From Erinaceus europaeus (Eukaryota > Chordata > Mammalia > Eulipotyphla > Erinaceidae): a stretch of 64,000 bases of DNA. The notes below the pieces were generated by a model, which was not told where the DNA came from, did not search any database, and saw nothing but the letters and a program-made list of their open reading frames with translations. Positions 1 through 10,736 of this stretch are shown piece after piece. Made by a program: the position numbers and the translations under genes. How positions within the stretch are numbered: position 1 is the first letter of the stretch; every line of letters starts with the position of its first letter. The DNA is taken from positions 30,076,682 through 30,140,681 of the forward strand of contig NC_080171.1 of assembly GCF_950295315.1 (NCBI RefSeq), written 5' to 3'.

Positions 1-1600
1 AGAATGACTAGTGGTGGTGCAGAGAGGGATCCGTTAGAGGTCTAGGCCTATCATATTTGCGTGGGAATCCAAGGATTCCCTAACTAGGATTCCCTAACCA
101 GATAAGATGGTGTGATATTGACCAAAAAGGCCATTATTAAGTGAGCCAGTCTCTTGCCCTTATCCAACTTTTGTCATCCTCTTTGTTTAAGCATTGAGTG
201 TCATTTGTTGAACCCAACCAGAATTAGTTTTTTGGGAGTTGTCTTCTTTGGGACTGTTATATTTCTAAGCTAATTCAGCCTAAGTCTAATCAATTAGAAA
301 ATTTAAGATGCCTTCTTTAGGCACTTCAACTAGGAATCCAAGTTTATTAAGTGTAAGTATAATCACCAAGGACTCTTGAGTTATATAATTGTCCCTTGCT
401 TATGAATACATGTATACCTGTACCTAGTACCCTAAATGCTAGCCAATAATCTAGTATCTGTAACTTTGTTAGATGGTGTGCCAACTAATGTGGATGTAGG
501 CAGTCCTATGTGTTAGGAATGATCTTACCCGGTGTGAAGAGTTTTGAAGTTGACATCTCAGGCACTGTAGCTATGTTTATAGTCCACCATAAGAATTCAG
601 TAGTGGCACAATGTGGGATTGCAGCACTAGTAGCGATTTGGTTGATGTCAACAGAGGGGATATGGTGTTAAGGAATCAGAGAGAAAAAAGATATCAACAA
701 CTAGAAGTTCCAGGACTAGGAGAAATGAGGATCTTAAAGAAAATGGAAGGGGTTTCTTATACTCTTAGAAAGAGTTTAGAGGGAGTCGGGTGGTAGCACA
801 GCAGGTTAAGCGCACGTAGCGCAAAGTGCAAGGACCAGCATAAGGATCCTGGTTCAAGTCCCGGAATCCCCACCTGCAAGGGAGTCGATTCACAGGCGGT
901 GAAGCAGGACTGCAGGTGTCTATCTTTCTCTCCCCCCCTCTGTCTTCCCCTCCTCTCTTGATTTCTCTCTGTCCTATCCAACAACGATGACATCAATAAC
1001 AACAACAATAACTACAACAATAAAACAAGGGCAAAAAAAGGAATAAATAAATATTTTTTTAAAAAAGAAAGAGTTTAGAATAGCAGTAATTAACTATTAA
1101 TAAAATCAGGTTAGTTGGGGTCTTGTTTTCTACGCTATTCCAATGGTTAGCGTCTATGGTAATATACTAGATCTTACTGTGCTTTGTGCTCTTTAGTGGT
1201 GTCTGGACATTTTTCTATTTTAGATACTGACAGGGACAAATTTGTCTTGATCTGTCTGGCCTAAAATTGTAGTTGACTTAGATGTTCAAAAAGCTACATA
1301 TGCTGATAAATTTTTAGAGCTCCTTAAACAGTTTAAGCCCAGTGTCAGAGTTTGATTATCTTACAAATCTGAGATATTAGATACTTAGGCTAATGCAAAT
1401 TTTTGTACTTAGAGCTGTGGTCTACGCAGAGAACTGAAAATATTAAATCTATTTCCCCTCTGACATGTCACATTAATAGTGATTTATGAGACTATACATC
1501 AATAGGATTATAATTTCCCACCTTTCCCACAACTGAAAGTCTGTGCCCACTCCTTATGCCCCCTCTCTCCCTTAACCACTATAGTTTTCCACAATCTAAT
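1..1600 (-). mobile_element. L1 3' UTR fragment, antisense
   Basis: This segment aligns by eye with the long 3' UTR of the L1 at 5960-7070, sharing blocks such as GAATCCAAGGATTCCCT, CCAGTCTCTTGC and TGTGTTAGGAA in the same order. The left edge is cut by the window. A SINE at 781-1065 interrupts it. It has no coding content; short frames inside it are chance. Confidence 0.75.
781..1065 (+). mobile_element. tRNA-derived SINE, young type
   Basis: The head GGGAGTCGGGTGGTAGCACA is followed by an A-box-like TTAAGCGCA block, a B-box-like GGTTCAAGTCC, a pyrimidine-rich stretch and an A-rich CAATAA tail. A 14-bp direct repeat AGAAAGAGTTTAGA (767-780 and 1066-1079) is the target-site duplication, so both boundaries are firm. 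It sits in an L1 3' UTR. Confidence 0.93.
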
Positions 1601-1603
1601 TTT

Positions 1604-1690
1604 TTTTTATTTTTTGGTATTATCTTTATTTACTTATTGGATAGAGACAGTCAAAAATCCAGAGGAGAGGAGGAGATAGAGCAGGAAAGA
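1604..1690 (-). mobile_element. SINE 3' fragment, antisense
   Basis: It begins with a T-run and TTATTGGATAGAGACAG, the antisense of the SINE tail and pyrimidine region. The tRNA-like head is missing. The tRNA-Phe insertion lies directly to the right. Confidence 0.6.
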
Positions 1691-1706
1691 AGTAGAGATG
1701 TTGCCT

Positions 1707-1744
1707 GCCAAAATAGCTCAGCTGGGAGAGCGTTAGACTGAAGA
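1707..1744 (+). pseudogene. tRNA-Phe(GAA) 5'-half retropseudogene
   Basis: About 38 bases match the 5' half of vertebrate tRNA-Phe(GAA) with two substitutions, including AGCTCAG, GGGAGAGCGTTAGACTGAAGA and the anticodon GAA. Similarity stops inside the anticodon loop, so there is no T arm, acceptor 3' strand or CCA and the copy cannot be a functional tRNA. A perfect 15-bp direct repeat AAGAAGTAGAGATGT flanks it (1687-1701 and 1741-1755). The last bases AAGA belong both to the tRNA and to the repeat. No poly(A) tail is present, and five extra bases TGCCT lie at the 5' junction. This fits an L1-mobilised tailless retropseudogene primed by microhomology. Confidence 0.85.
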
Positions 1745-1755
1745 AGTAGAGATGT

Positions 1756-1985
1756 GGCTCAGTGGGTAGAGCATAAGACTTGCATATGTGAAGCCCCACA
1801 TTATAGCTTTACAGATCACATGTAGAATGGTGCTCTGGTTTCTCTCTAGCCTTCCCTCCATCCCTTCCTTCCTCATTTCCTTCCTTCCTTCCTTCCTTCC
1901 TTCCTTCCTTCCTTCCTTCCTTCCTTCCTTGTTTTCTTTCTCCTTGTTCTCTCCCCCACCTTTGTGCCCATAAAATATATCTAAG
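1756..1985 (+). mobile_element. old tRNA-derived SINE with TTCC expansion
   Basis: TGGCTCAGTGGGTAGAGC is an A-box-like tRNA head. GTGAAGCCCC and a TGGTGCTCTGGTTTCTC block follow, as in other old SINEs of this window. The tail side has expanded into a TTCC microsatellite. The boundaries are approximate. Confidence 0.55.
1877..1930 (+). repeat. (TTCC)n microsatellite
   Basis: A nearly pure TTCC array of about 54 bp. Low-complexity frames on both strands here (poly-K/E/G or poly-S/F/L) are artefacts of the array. Confidence 0.95.
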
Positions 1986-2112
1986 GCATCATTAAATAGA
2001 AACACATAAAATCAGGTTAAAAATTGACTGGTAGACAAAAGAAATCATAATTATACATTTTATGTCATTTAACTCTATATTCTCCCTAGGAATAATGGCT
2101 CAATATTAGTTC

Positions 2113-2380
2113 TGGAGGCCAGGTGATGGCATACCCAGTTGAGAGCACACATTACCATATGCAAGACCCTGGATTAGAGATCCCACTTCCCCACCTGTAG
2201 GAGGGACACTTTATGAGCAGTGAAGTAGATTTTTAGGCGTCTCTATTTCTCTCTCCCTCTCCCAACCCCTCAACTTTTCTTTGTTTTATCAAATAAAATA
2301 CAAAGGAAAAAATAGCTGCAGATTGTGGTGGATTTGTAGTGCCAACACTGAGCCCCAGCAATAACCCTGATAATAAATAC
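2113..2380 (+). mobile_element. tRNA-derived SINE, older type
   Basis: The head GGAGGCCAGGTGATGGCA, the block CCCCACCTGTAGG, a pyrimidine tract and the 3' block GCACTGAGCCCCAGCAATAACCCT-like end mark the long form of the SINE. It is diverged and has an A-rich tail. It abuts a second SINE. Confidence 0.85.
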
Positions 2381-2395
2381 TTAAAAATAAAAAGA

Positions 2396-2650
2396 GGAAG
2401 TCGGGCAGTAATGCAGAGGGTTAAGCACAGGTGGCACAAAGCACAAGTACCACAGTAAGGATCCCGGTTCGAGACCCCGGCTGCCCACCTGCAGGGAAGT
2501 CGCTTCACAGGCGGTGAAGCAGGTTTGCAGGTGTCTATCTTTCTCCTCCCTCCTCTCTCCATTTCTCTCTGTCCTATCCAACAATGACGGCAATAATAAT
2601 TACAACAATAAAACAAGGACAACAAAGGGGAATAAATAAATAAGTATATT
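2396..2650 (+). mobile_element. tRNA-derived SINE, young type
   Basis: The head GGAAGTCGGGCAGTAATGCA, GGTTCGAGACCCC and GGCGGTGAAGCAGG are close to the young SINE consensus. A-rich AAAATAAAAAGA-type sequence on both sides suggests insertion into the tail of the preceding SINE. Confidence 0.88.
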
Positions 2651-2664
2651 TAAAAAATAAAAAG

Positions 2665-3433
2665 AATAAATAATTCTAAATAATTTTAAAAAATAGTTCT
2701 AAGGCAAATTTATGGGAGAAAATTACTACAAATAGTGCAAGTCAATTGTGTATTGTTAATTTCTGAAGTAGTAACAAGGTTGCCTGCATTTCAAGCTCTC
2801 TTTAAATATAGTGATACAGCTGGGGGAAAAATACTCTTGTCTCTTAGTGGTTATTCTTGACATGCCAGTCACATTACCAGCTAACTTGGGAAATAGATGG
2901 AGGGGTCAAAGATTCACTTTTGGTTCCACATGAGCTGTAGCATAATCCTAGATTCAGGATTTAGATTCTTAACCAAGAGTTAATTGCTCTTCTTTTTTTT
3001 TTTTTAACTTCATCAAAATAAAAAGTTAACTTATTGCAGTGTCTGTGCAGAAAGACAATATACATTATGGAACATTCAGATATCTTACCTCCTCTTAAAA
3101 TTGTTACACAAGTAGGTCTCTCTTCTTCCAGTTTTCCTTCTGTTGTGTTATTTCTTCACTTTTTTTTCTCTCTCTTTTTCATTTCTCTCTTATCCCTCAC
3201 TTCTTCTTTCTGGTATCTTTACACGTTTCCTTTATAGCACAAAGCAAAGGAGAAACTTAGCATTTTTTCTTTCAATTTTATGAGGGCAGACAACCAGTTA
3301 TAACCAGTCTACTTGGAGAATTCTTAAAATGCAAAGATCACAAGGTAATCATAATGAAACTGTGCTTAAAGATAACTATTTTTAACTACAATTTTCTTTT
3401 TTCTCATATCTTAGGGGAAGTGGATAAAAGTAG
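2665..3433. other. unassigned A/T-rich stretch
   Basis: No gene, RNA or recognisable repeat boundary was seen. It contains T-runs near 2990 and a pyrimidine-rich stretch at 3115-3200, which accounts for the short open frames. Confidence 0.5.
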
Positions 3434-3446
3434 TGGAATGCATTTT

Positions 3447-3715
3447 TTTTTAGTTTTTTTTTTTTAATATTTATTCTCTTTTGTTGCCCTTGTTGTTTTA
3501 TTGTTGTTGTTGTTGTTGTTATCCAGAGAGAAATTAAGAGAGGAAGGGAAGACAGAGAGGGAGAGAGAAAGATAGACACCTGCAGAGGTGCTTCACCGCC
3601 TGTGAAGCGACTCCCCTGTAGGTGGGGAGCAGGGGGCTTGAACCAGGATCCTTCCGCCAGTCCTTGCGCTTTGCGCCAGTGCGCTTAACCTTCTGCGCTA
3701 CTACCCAACTCTCAA
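3447..3715 (-). mobile_element. tRNA-derived SINE, young type, antisense
   Basis: A poly(T) start, then TTGTTGCCCTTGTTG, GATAGACACCTGCAG, GTGAAGCGACTCCCC and GCGCTTAACC: the reverse of the young SINE. The 13-bp duplication TGGAATGCATTTT (3434-3446 and 3716-3728) fixes the ends. Confidence 0.93.
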
Positions 3716-3728
3716 TGGAATGCATTTT

Positions 3729-4321
3729 AAAGGAGTCCCTGAGAGAAGCCTGTGTTAATAGGTTAATAAGTAACTGTGATCCCCAAATGACTTTAAAAAA
3801 CATAATTAGGTGTTAACTGCATTGTACCTAGCCTAATAATGGAAGGGAGAATCCATTTTACTTGGAGAGTCACATAGCAATTAAATGAATTTGTCTGTCC
3901 TTCATGTAACATCTGCCTGGTTTGCAGATTGAGCCATATTTCACATTTTAGTAACTAACCTGGCTCTATTAAAGATGTGTTCTCACTGGAGGTGGTGCCT
4001 AGGTTTTAGTTTAGCTGGTCCATAGAAAATCTCTCTAAGATGCAGGAGTTTCAGTTCTCACCCCAGAGTATGACTCAGGGAGCTTTTGGTTGAAAAGTAT
4101 AGGGCATCCAAAGGAAAGTCTCAGTGCTACTTCTCAGTTACCTTGAAATCATCATTTTAATGAGGACAGTGAGCACACACTGCATTTCATTACTCAGGTT
4201 CTAACCCACTGTCAGATCCACCCTCAGTAACTTATTAAATTCATCACTACATCTTTGCGATTGTTTCAACAGAACAAGAGACTGCATGATAAAAATAAAT
4301 CAGTCATGAGCCCGAATCTTT
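3729..4321. other. unassigned unique-looking stretch
   Basis: No open frame of interest, RNA or recognisable repeat seen. It lies between a SINE and the 3' end of a large antisense L1. Confidence 0.45.
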
Positions 4322-4487
4322 CTTTTTAAAAAAATTTTTATTAGTGATTTAATATTGATTTACAAAAATTATAAGATAACAAAAGTATAAATCCGCACCT
4401 TTCCCACTACCAGAGTTCTGTGTATCTATTTCCTCTGTTGGAAACTGCATTAGTTCTCCCAAGGTCACAGGTCACAGGTATTGGTTG

Positions 4488-4545
4488 ACTATTATTTCTG
4501 TAACAATATATATATATATATATATATATTGTTACAGAAATAATA

Positions 4546-4547
<2 letters not shown>
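4488..4547. repeat. 60-bp perfect palindrome with TA core
   Basis: The left arm ACTATTATTTCTGTAACAA (4488-4506) and right arm TTGTTACAGAAATAATAGT (4529-4547) are exact reverse complements. The 22 bases between them are (TA)11, which is also self-complementary, so the whole 60 bp is palindromic. A further TA run continues to about 4581. Confidence 0.95.
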
Positions 4548-4585
<38 letters not shown>

Positions 4586-4789
4586 CCACTTTTCTATAGT
4601 TCCATCTTTTCTTCCTTTCTAAGTCACTCCTACATCTATTATTACTTCCAAGTGTCCTTTTTTGCTTTTGCTTTTCTGTCTTGATAGAATTGGAGTTCAG
4701 AGCCCTCTGGTCATCTTCCCCCCTATAGTTTCTCCCCTACTGGGAGTATGGACAAAAATTTTGGGGGGTTTTGCCTTCTCTTCTATTCT

Positions 4790-5104
4790 TTTTTTTTTAT
4801 AATTTATATATATATATATATATATATATTTTAAATTTTATTTATTTATTCCCTTTTGTTGCCCTTGTTGTTTTATTGTTGTAGTTATTATTGTTGTTGT
4901 TGTTGTTGGATAGGACAGAGAGAAATGGAGAGAGGAGGGGAAGACAGAGAGGAGGAGAGAAAGATAGACACCTGCAAACCTGCTTCACCGCCTGTGAAGC
5001 GACTCCCCTGCAGGTGGGGAGCCGGGGTTCTAACCTGGATCCTTATGCCGGTCCTTGTGCTTTGCGCCACCTGCGCTTAACCCGCTGCGCTACAGCCCGA
5101 CTCC
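4790..5104 (-). mobile_element. tRNA-derived SINE, young type, antisense
   Basis: The reverse of the young SINE, with GTGAAGCGACTCCCC, GCGCTTAACCC and CCCGACTCC at its right end and a T-rich tail containing a TA run (4804-4830). The 16-bp duplication CCTTCTCTTCTATTCT (4774-4789 and 5105-5120) bounds it inside the L1 3' UTR. Confidence 0.95.
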
Positions 5105-7213
5105 CCTTCTCTTCTATTCTAAGTCACACCTACTGCTTCTGAGTGCTCTTCCCTTTAGTTTTTCCTCTTCTCTCTTCAAGTCCTAATGAAATTGGAGGTC
5201 AGAGCCCTCTGGTCATCTTCCCATAACATTTACCCCTCTGGGAGTAAGGACCAAAGTTTTTATGGAATTTATCAGAAGGTGGAAGAATTGACTTCTGTAA
5301 TTGTTTCTCTGCTGGACATCGGTGTTGGTAGGTTAATCCATACCCCCAGCCTATTTCTATATTTGGGTAGGGCTCTGGAGAGTGAGGTTCTGAGACACAT
5401 TAGTGAGGTCATCTTCTCAGGGAGTTCAGGATAAAATCATTGGAACATCCACAATTTGGTGGCAGAAATGAAATAAGATATAAAGCAGGACAAAAGGTTT
5501 AATGAATAGGAACCATAAAGATGGGAATAGGGATTTTAGTGTAGATAGAAGCTAGGAAGTCTGTTTTAGGTATGTTCCTAGAGGCCTATGACTGTGGTAA
5601 TTTTTACTGGAGCTTGATAGCTTGATAACTAAACTGCAGGTGGACTAAAAATATTGTCTGGGAAGATGATGTCAGAGTTGAAAATAGGATTAGAAAGCTG
5701 GATCAGGGCAGAAATTAGCTCTCAAACTTGAAGAAAATATACAAATATAACTAACTATTTATCACATCTGACCTGGGGCCCATATCTATTCATATTTAGC
5801 ACAGGAGCATGTATAACTTCTGAATCCCTGTCAGTCTGCTTGCATTCCATGGTCACAGCTGGGATCATTCTAGGATGTACTCATTTCAGGACGTTTTCCT
5901 CAAGTGGCATATGGTCCTGAAGAAGCCCACAAGAGGGTTTATGTTGCCATTCCTGATGGAAGTGACCTGTGATGGTGGAGAGAGGAATCTACTAGAGGTC
6001 TAGACCCATTGAATCTATGGGGGAATCCAAGGATTCCCTGACTAGAGCCCCAGGTGATGGGGAGGCCTGGCAGTGACCAAATAGACCAACATTAAGTGAT
6101 CCAGTCTCTTGCTCTAGACCCTAGCCTTTATCTAGGAGCTGCAGCTTTGCTAGAAAAACCGCCATCTGAAGTGGAACTAGGTAGTCCCATGTGTTAGGAA
6201 AGGTCTCACCAGATTTTGGGGCTTGGAAGGTTGACATCTCTGGACACAATCTGAAGCAAACTGTGACATGGTAGCACTTATTGCATTGTTTTAGCTGAGG
6301 TCAGCTGGTGAAGTATAATAGGGTAAGAGAGTGAGAGGAGAGGTATCAAGAAATATGAGCAAAGCCCCAGAGTTTTCAGGACTGGGAAAAATATGTCTTT
6401 TAAAGAGGATGGAGAAGATTCCTTGTAGTCTTGGGATTTAATAAAAGGCAATAGATAATTACTATTATAACCAAGTTAATTGGGAGCTTGTTTTTGTTTG
6501 AAAATCCCATGGTTGGGATTTACCTTACTATACTTGACCTCATCATGCTTTATGTCATTTGATGATATCTACTAACAACAATATCTTAGATACTGACAGG
6601 ATCAAATGATCCTGATCTTTCTAGTCTAAGGCTATAGGTAACTTACTATTTAAAAAATCAATAACTGGGGAAAAATAGGTGCTATCGTGGAAATGTGAGG
6701 TTCCTACTGTCTTAAGGTTCAAGAAGACAATGGATAGTTATTGTTATCATCACAATATTTGGTAATTGGGTTAACTTTGAAAAGTCCCTTTGTTAGGGTT
6801 TGCTGTATAATACCCAGCATCTTGTATATAGCTGTGCCACTGTTTGCTTCTGTTCTCCCTGGTCTAGACTTTTGAGAGAGTCAACATATCAAAGACTCAG
6901 CCTGTGTATTAAAAAGACTCAGTCTGTGTTTTAAAAAGTTTGAGACATACAATCAATTTCCCCCTCTCATATTAATTAAATAGTGGTCTATATGACTATA
7001 CTTTAATAGGAGTGTACATAAACACCATTCCCAGCACCAAAAGACTGTGTCCCATCCCACCTACCACCTCCCCCCCAGCCCCCACTGCCCCGGGAAGCCG
7101 AATGTCCACCCTCCCCCTCACCACAGGTTTTTTACTTTGGTGCCCTACTCTTGATTTAATCAGATCCTGCTTCTACTTTCCCTTTCTATTCTACTTTCTC
7201 AACTTCTGTTGAT

Positions 7214-7468
7214 TTATGGGATCATCCCATACTCATCTTTATCTTTCAGACTTAGCTCACTTAACATAATTCCTTCTAGCTCAGTCCAAGATGAGTCAGA
7301 TAAGGTGGGTTCATTGTTCTTAAGAGCTGCATAGTATTCCATTGTGTATATATACCACCGCTTTCTCAGCCACTCATCTGTTGTTGGGCACCTGGGTTGC
7401 TTCCAGGTTTTAACTATTATGAATTGTGCTGCTATGAACATAGGAGTACACATATCTTTTTGATTGGG
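7214..7468 (-). pseudogene. L1 ORF2 C-terminus (distal piece)
   Basis: The minus-strand frame encodes the familiar end of L1 ORF2p: KTWKQPRCPTTDEW, YTMEYYAALKNN and DEYGMIP close to the stop. The upstream part of the gene resumes at 11725, on the other side of the LTR element. The join to LTR sequence at 7469 is exact and marked by ATTGGG. Confidence 0.93.
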
Positions 7469-7939
7469 TGTTGTTTTCGCCAGGCTAGGTTGTTTTTGCC
7501 GGGCTGGCTTCACGGGTGGGTAACAGACGACTGGGGACTCATGGTTGAGCTGTAGGCAGTATCTCTTTATTCATGCAGGACACAGCACAATATAAGCTGA
7601 GCTAAGCTAAACTCAAGGTATTGTAAAACTCACAATGCTATCTTTATATATACTTGCCAAGTAGGGTGGAAACAGGATGTGACATAGAGAGGGTGGAGAG
7701 AAAAGTGACTGGTGACAATCAGAGTGTGACAAGGAGAGGATCAGGGTGTGATAAAGAGAGGGGGTGGAGCAAAAACATATCATGAAACAGTGGGGATTGA
7801 ACCAATGCCCTGGAGGGAGTGTGGTGCTTGTTAACAGCGGTTATGTAAATAGAATGAAGTGGTTATGTAAATAGAATGCAGTGTTAAGCAGGGGGGATTT
7901 AAACCAAATGAAACAGAAGGGGTCTCATGCATACCAACA
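7469..7939 (-). repeat. 3' LTR of copy 1
   Basis: About 471 bp, nearly identical to 11249-11718 with roughly 15-20 differences by eye. On the minus strand it carries a TATATAAAG box and an AATAAA signal. Its outer edge abuts ATTGGG and its inner edge the polypurine tract. Confidence 0.93.
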
Positions 7940-7956
7940 ATTCCCCCTTTCTTTTT
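7940..7956 (-). promoter_or_regulatory. polypurine tract, copy 1
   Basis: On the minus strand AAAAAGAAAGGGGGAAT directly precedes the 3' LTR. The same tract occurs in copy 2 (53437-53453). This is the usual site for plus-strand DNA priming in LTR elements. Confidence 0.85.
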
Positions 7957-8084
7957 AACTAATGGCCATAGTATTAGGAGTGTGGGGTGAACAGAAACCT
8001 ATATCATACAGGTGTTTTCAAAAGAACTGGCATAAGACATGGAAAATAAAATAGGAGAGCAGCAATAACCAGTGTGATGCCAAG

Positions 8085-8250
8085 GGGAACATTTCTTGCC
8101 TCAAAGGGCAAGGCCTGCAGGCGAAAGGGCATTTCTTGCCTCTGGGAGCGCTTCATGCCTCTGGGGGCATCTCTTGCCTCAAAGGGCGTTTCCTGCCTCT
8201 GTGGGCATCTCTTGCCTCTTGGGGCGCTTCATGCCTCTGTGGGCATAACC
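8085..8250. repeat. imperfect minisatellite in copy 1
   Basis: About seven imperfect units built on TTGCCTCNNNGGGCATYTC, roughly 21-27 bp each. The equivalent region of copy 2 (about 53220-53310) has fewer units. A 129-codon minus-strand frame over part of this stretch is likely a by-product of the repeat. Confidence 0.8.
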
Positions 8251-8649
8251 TAATAAGGAGGGGGAGTTTTCTGCCTCTGGGAAAGAGCCTGCAGGTGAGG
8301 GGACATTGTCTATAAAGTCCCAAGGCTCTGGCTGAAGTTAGTCTTTGAGAAACACAGCAGCGTGTACCAATAAGTCCGATGGAGGTGTCAGTCCAAAGTA
8401 GCTGACCACAGAAGAAAATGCCAAAGGATGAAATGCTGCATGTCTGTCTCGATGGGGAATGTCGGCCACCAGAATTCTGCTTTTCTGTAGAGAGTGATCT
8501 TTGGAGTCTGTGAATCTGTTTTTTCAGGTCGTGCCAGGTCACATCATTGGTTTCCAGGGGTGTGTTGTATTCATTCCATCTTGTGGGCGATGTCAGAGAA
8601 CAGGATCCAAATGGATTTCCAGGAATTCCATTTGAGTAGATGCTTTTTC

Positions 8650-10145
8650 TTTTTTTTTTTTTTTTTTTAATTTTTTATTTAAGAAAGGATTAGTGAACAA
8701 AAGCACAAAGTAGGAGGGGTACAACTCCACACAATTCCCAACACCCAATCCCCATAACCCACCCCCTCCCATGGTAACTTTCCCATTCTCTATCCCCCTG
8801 GGAGCATGGACCCAGGGTCGTTGAGGGTTGCAGAAGGTAGAAGGTCTGGCTTCTGTAATTGCTTCCCTGCTGAACGTGGGCGTCGACTGGTCGGTCCATA
8901 CCCCCAGTCTGCCTCTCTCTTTCCCTAGTAGGGTGTGACTCTGGGGAAGCTGAGCTCCAGGACACATTGGTGGGGTCTTCAATCCAGGAAAGCCTAGCCA
9001 GCATCCTGGTGGCATCTGGAACCTGGTGATTGAAAAGAGAGTTAACATATGAAGCCAAACAATTTGTTGAGCAATCATGGATCCCAAGCTTGGAATAGTG
9101 GAGAGGAAGTGTTAGGGAGGCACTCACTGCAAACTCTAGTGTAGTCCTGCTTTCAGGTATATATTTTGCAGTAGTTTATGGATACGTGTGCACATAAGCT
9201 CTCTCTCACAGAAACTGGTGTATATCTAGGTTATGGGACTTTGTTAGAAAGTGAATTACCTGAGATGAAATTAGAGTGTACTATTAAAGGAAAGGTCTCA
9301 CCCAAGTAATGAAGCTGAAGGGTTGTCATTCCACACGTGAAGTCTCTGGTTACATTCTGAGGTGAAGCATGTTGAGGTAGCAATCGTTGCTTTGGTTAGG
9401 TTGTGATCGGCAGATGCAATATTATTTGGTATGGATTGGGAGATGCATACGGGAAAGTGAGCCATATCCAAGGGTGCCAGGACTGGGGGAAGTAGGGGCT
9501 CTATAGTGAAGATGTGAGGTTCCTGCTGTCTTAGGGTTCAAAAAGACAATCAATAGTTAATATTATCATCACATTATTTGTTAATTGGGTTAACTTTGAA
9601 AAGTCCCTTTGTTATGGTTTGCTGGACAGTACCCAGTATCTTGTATATAGCTGTGCTATTGGAAGCTTCTAATCTACTTGGTCTAGGCTTTTGAGAGAGT
9701 CCGCATATCAAATACATAGCCTATATATTAAAAAGATTCAGTTTGTCTTTTGAGAAACTTTGAGACATACAATTGATTTCCCCCTCTCATATTAATTAAC
9801 TCCTGATTTATATGTCTACATTTTGCTAGGAGTGTACATAAACACCATTCCCACCACCAAAGGACTGTGACCCATCCCTCCCGCCCACTCCCACCCCCCA
9901 CTGGCCCAGGAAGCTACATGCCTACCCCTCACCACTGGGTTTTTACTTTGGTGCCCTACTTACAATTTGATCAGGTCCTGCTTTTAGTTTCCCTTTCAGA
10001 TCTTCTTAGTCAGCTTCTGTTGATGAGTGGGATCATCCCATACTCATCTTTATCTTTCTGACTTAGTTCACTTAACATAATTCCTTCTAGCTCTGTCCAA
10101 GATGGGTCAGAGAAGGTGGGTTCATTGTTCTTGATAGCTGCATAG
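8650..10145 (-). mobile_element. 5'-truncated L1 nested in LTR element
   Basis: A poly(T) run at 8650 marks the 3' end of an antisense L1. The 3' UTR runs to about 10020 and the last ORF2 codons to 10145. A 16-bp duplication GAGTAGATGCTTTTTC (8634-8649 and 10146-10161) flanks it precisely. Removing the insert restores similarity to copy 2 of the LTR element. It post-dates the LTR element, which in turn post-dates the L1 around it. Confidence 0.95.
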
Positions 10146-10736
10146 GAGTAGATGCTTTTTCACGTGAAGACTTGACAGCTGAAATACTTATCAAACGAAA
10201 CTTGTAGCAGATTAGAAGTTTACTATAATTGATAACTCCATTATAATTGGAAGTCCTTTCTAGTATAATTTTAAGGTTGTTTAAACAGTTTAAACTCAAT
10301 AAAATGTGGAAAGGTAAACAGAAGAACCACAGTAGAAGCCTCAGGCATGAGAATAATTAACATAATCATTGCACTATCTGCCCGACCCATAACTCATACA
10401 GTTTTCAGGATTAAACATTTCAGATTCATGTCAAGACATAAAAGAGAAATCAAAGGAGGGAAAAAACAATTTTTTGGATTGTTTCTGGATGTCTCTAGAA
10501 ATCATGGCTGCGTCCAGTTTTGTTTTTTTTTAAGTCAATGTCAAACAAAATTCAGTCATTCAAATCATTCTCTTATGAAATGCAACTTGAACCAGATTAT
10601 CAAGATCTCACCATGTAGGATTAAGAGTCTCCGGAGGGCGTCCTAGTCCAAAAAGCTCCTCAAAATTCCATTTAGGGTGCTTCTGACTGTTCCTGCTGGA
10701 TTGCTTCAGGCATCTACTTTTAAAAGTGTCTTCCCA

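Larger units (their letters stand above)
4322..7213 (-). mobile_element. L1 long 3' UTR
   Basis: Non-coding region downstream of the ORF2 stop. It shares blocks (CTGGGAGTA, TCTGTAATTG, CCATACCCCCAG, GACACATT) with the L1 tails at 8670-10000, 44310-45165 and 63395-63775. An approximately 140-bp unit is present twice, at 4619-4755 and 5121-5250, both containing AGCCCTCTGGTCATCTTCC, with a SINE between them. A palindrome and TA repeats sit at 4488-4581. Confidence 0.8.

Noticed and set aside
8153..8542. 129-codon minus-strand frame in LTR copy 1
   Set aside because: It depends on the expanded minisatellite, and no collinear frame of that length is visible in copy 2.
8593..9127. Minus-strand frames of 145-165 codons
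   Set aside because: They lie in the L1 3' UTR, which is non-coding, and run into the poly(T) end.
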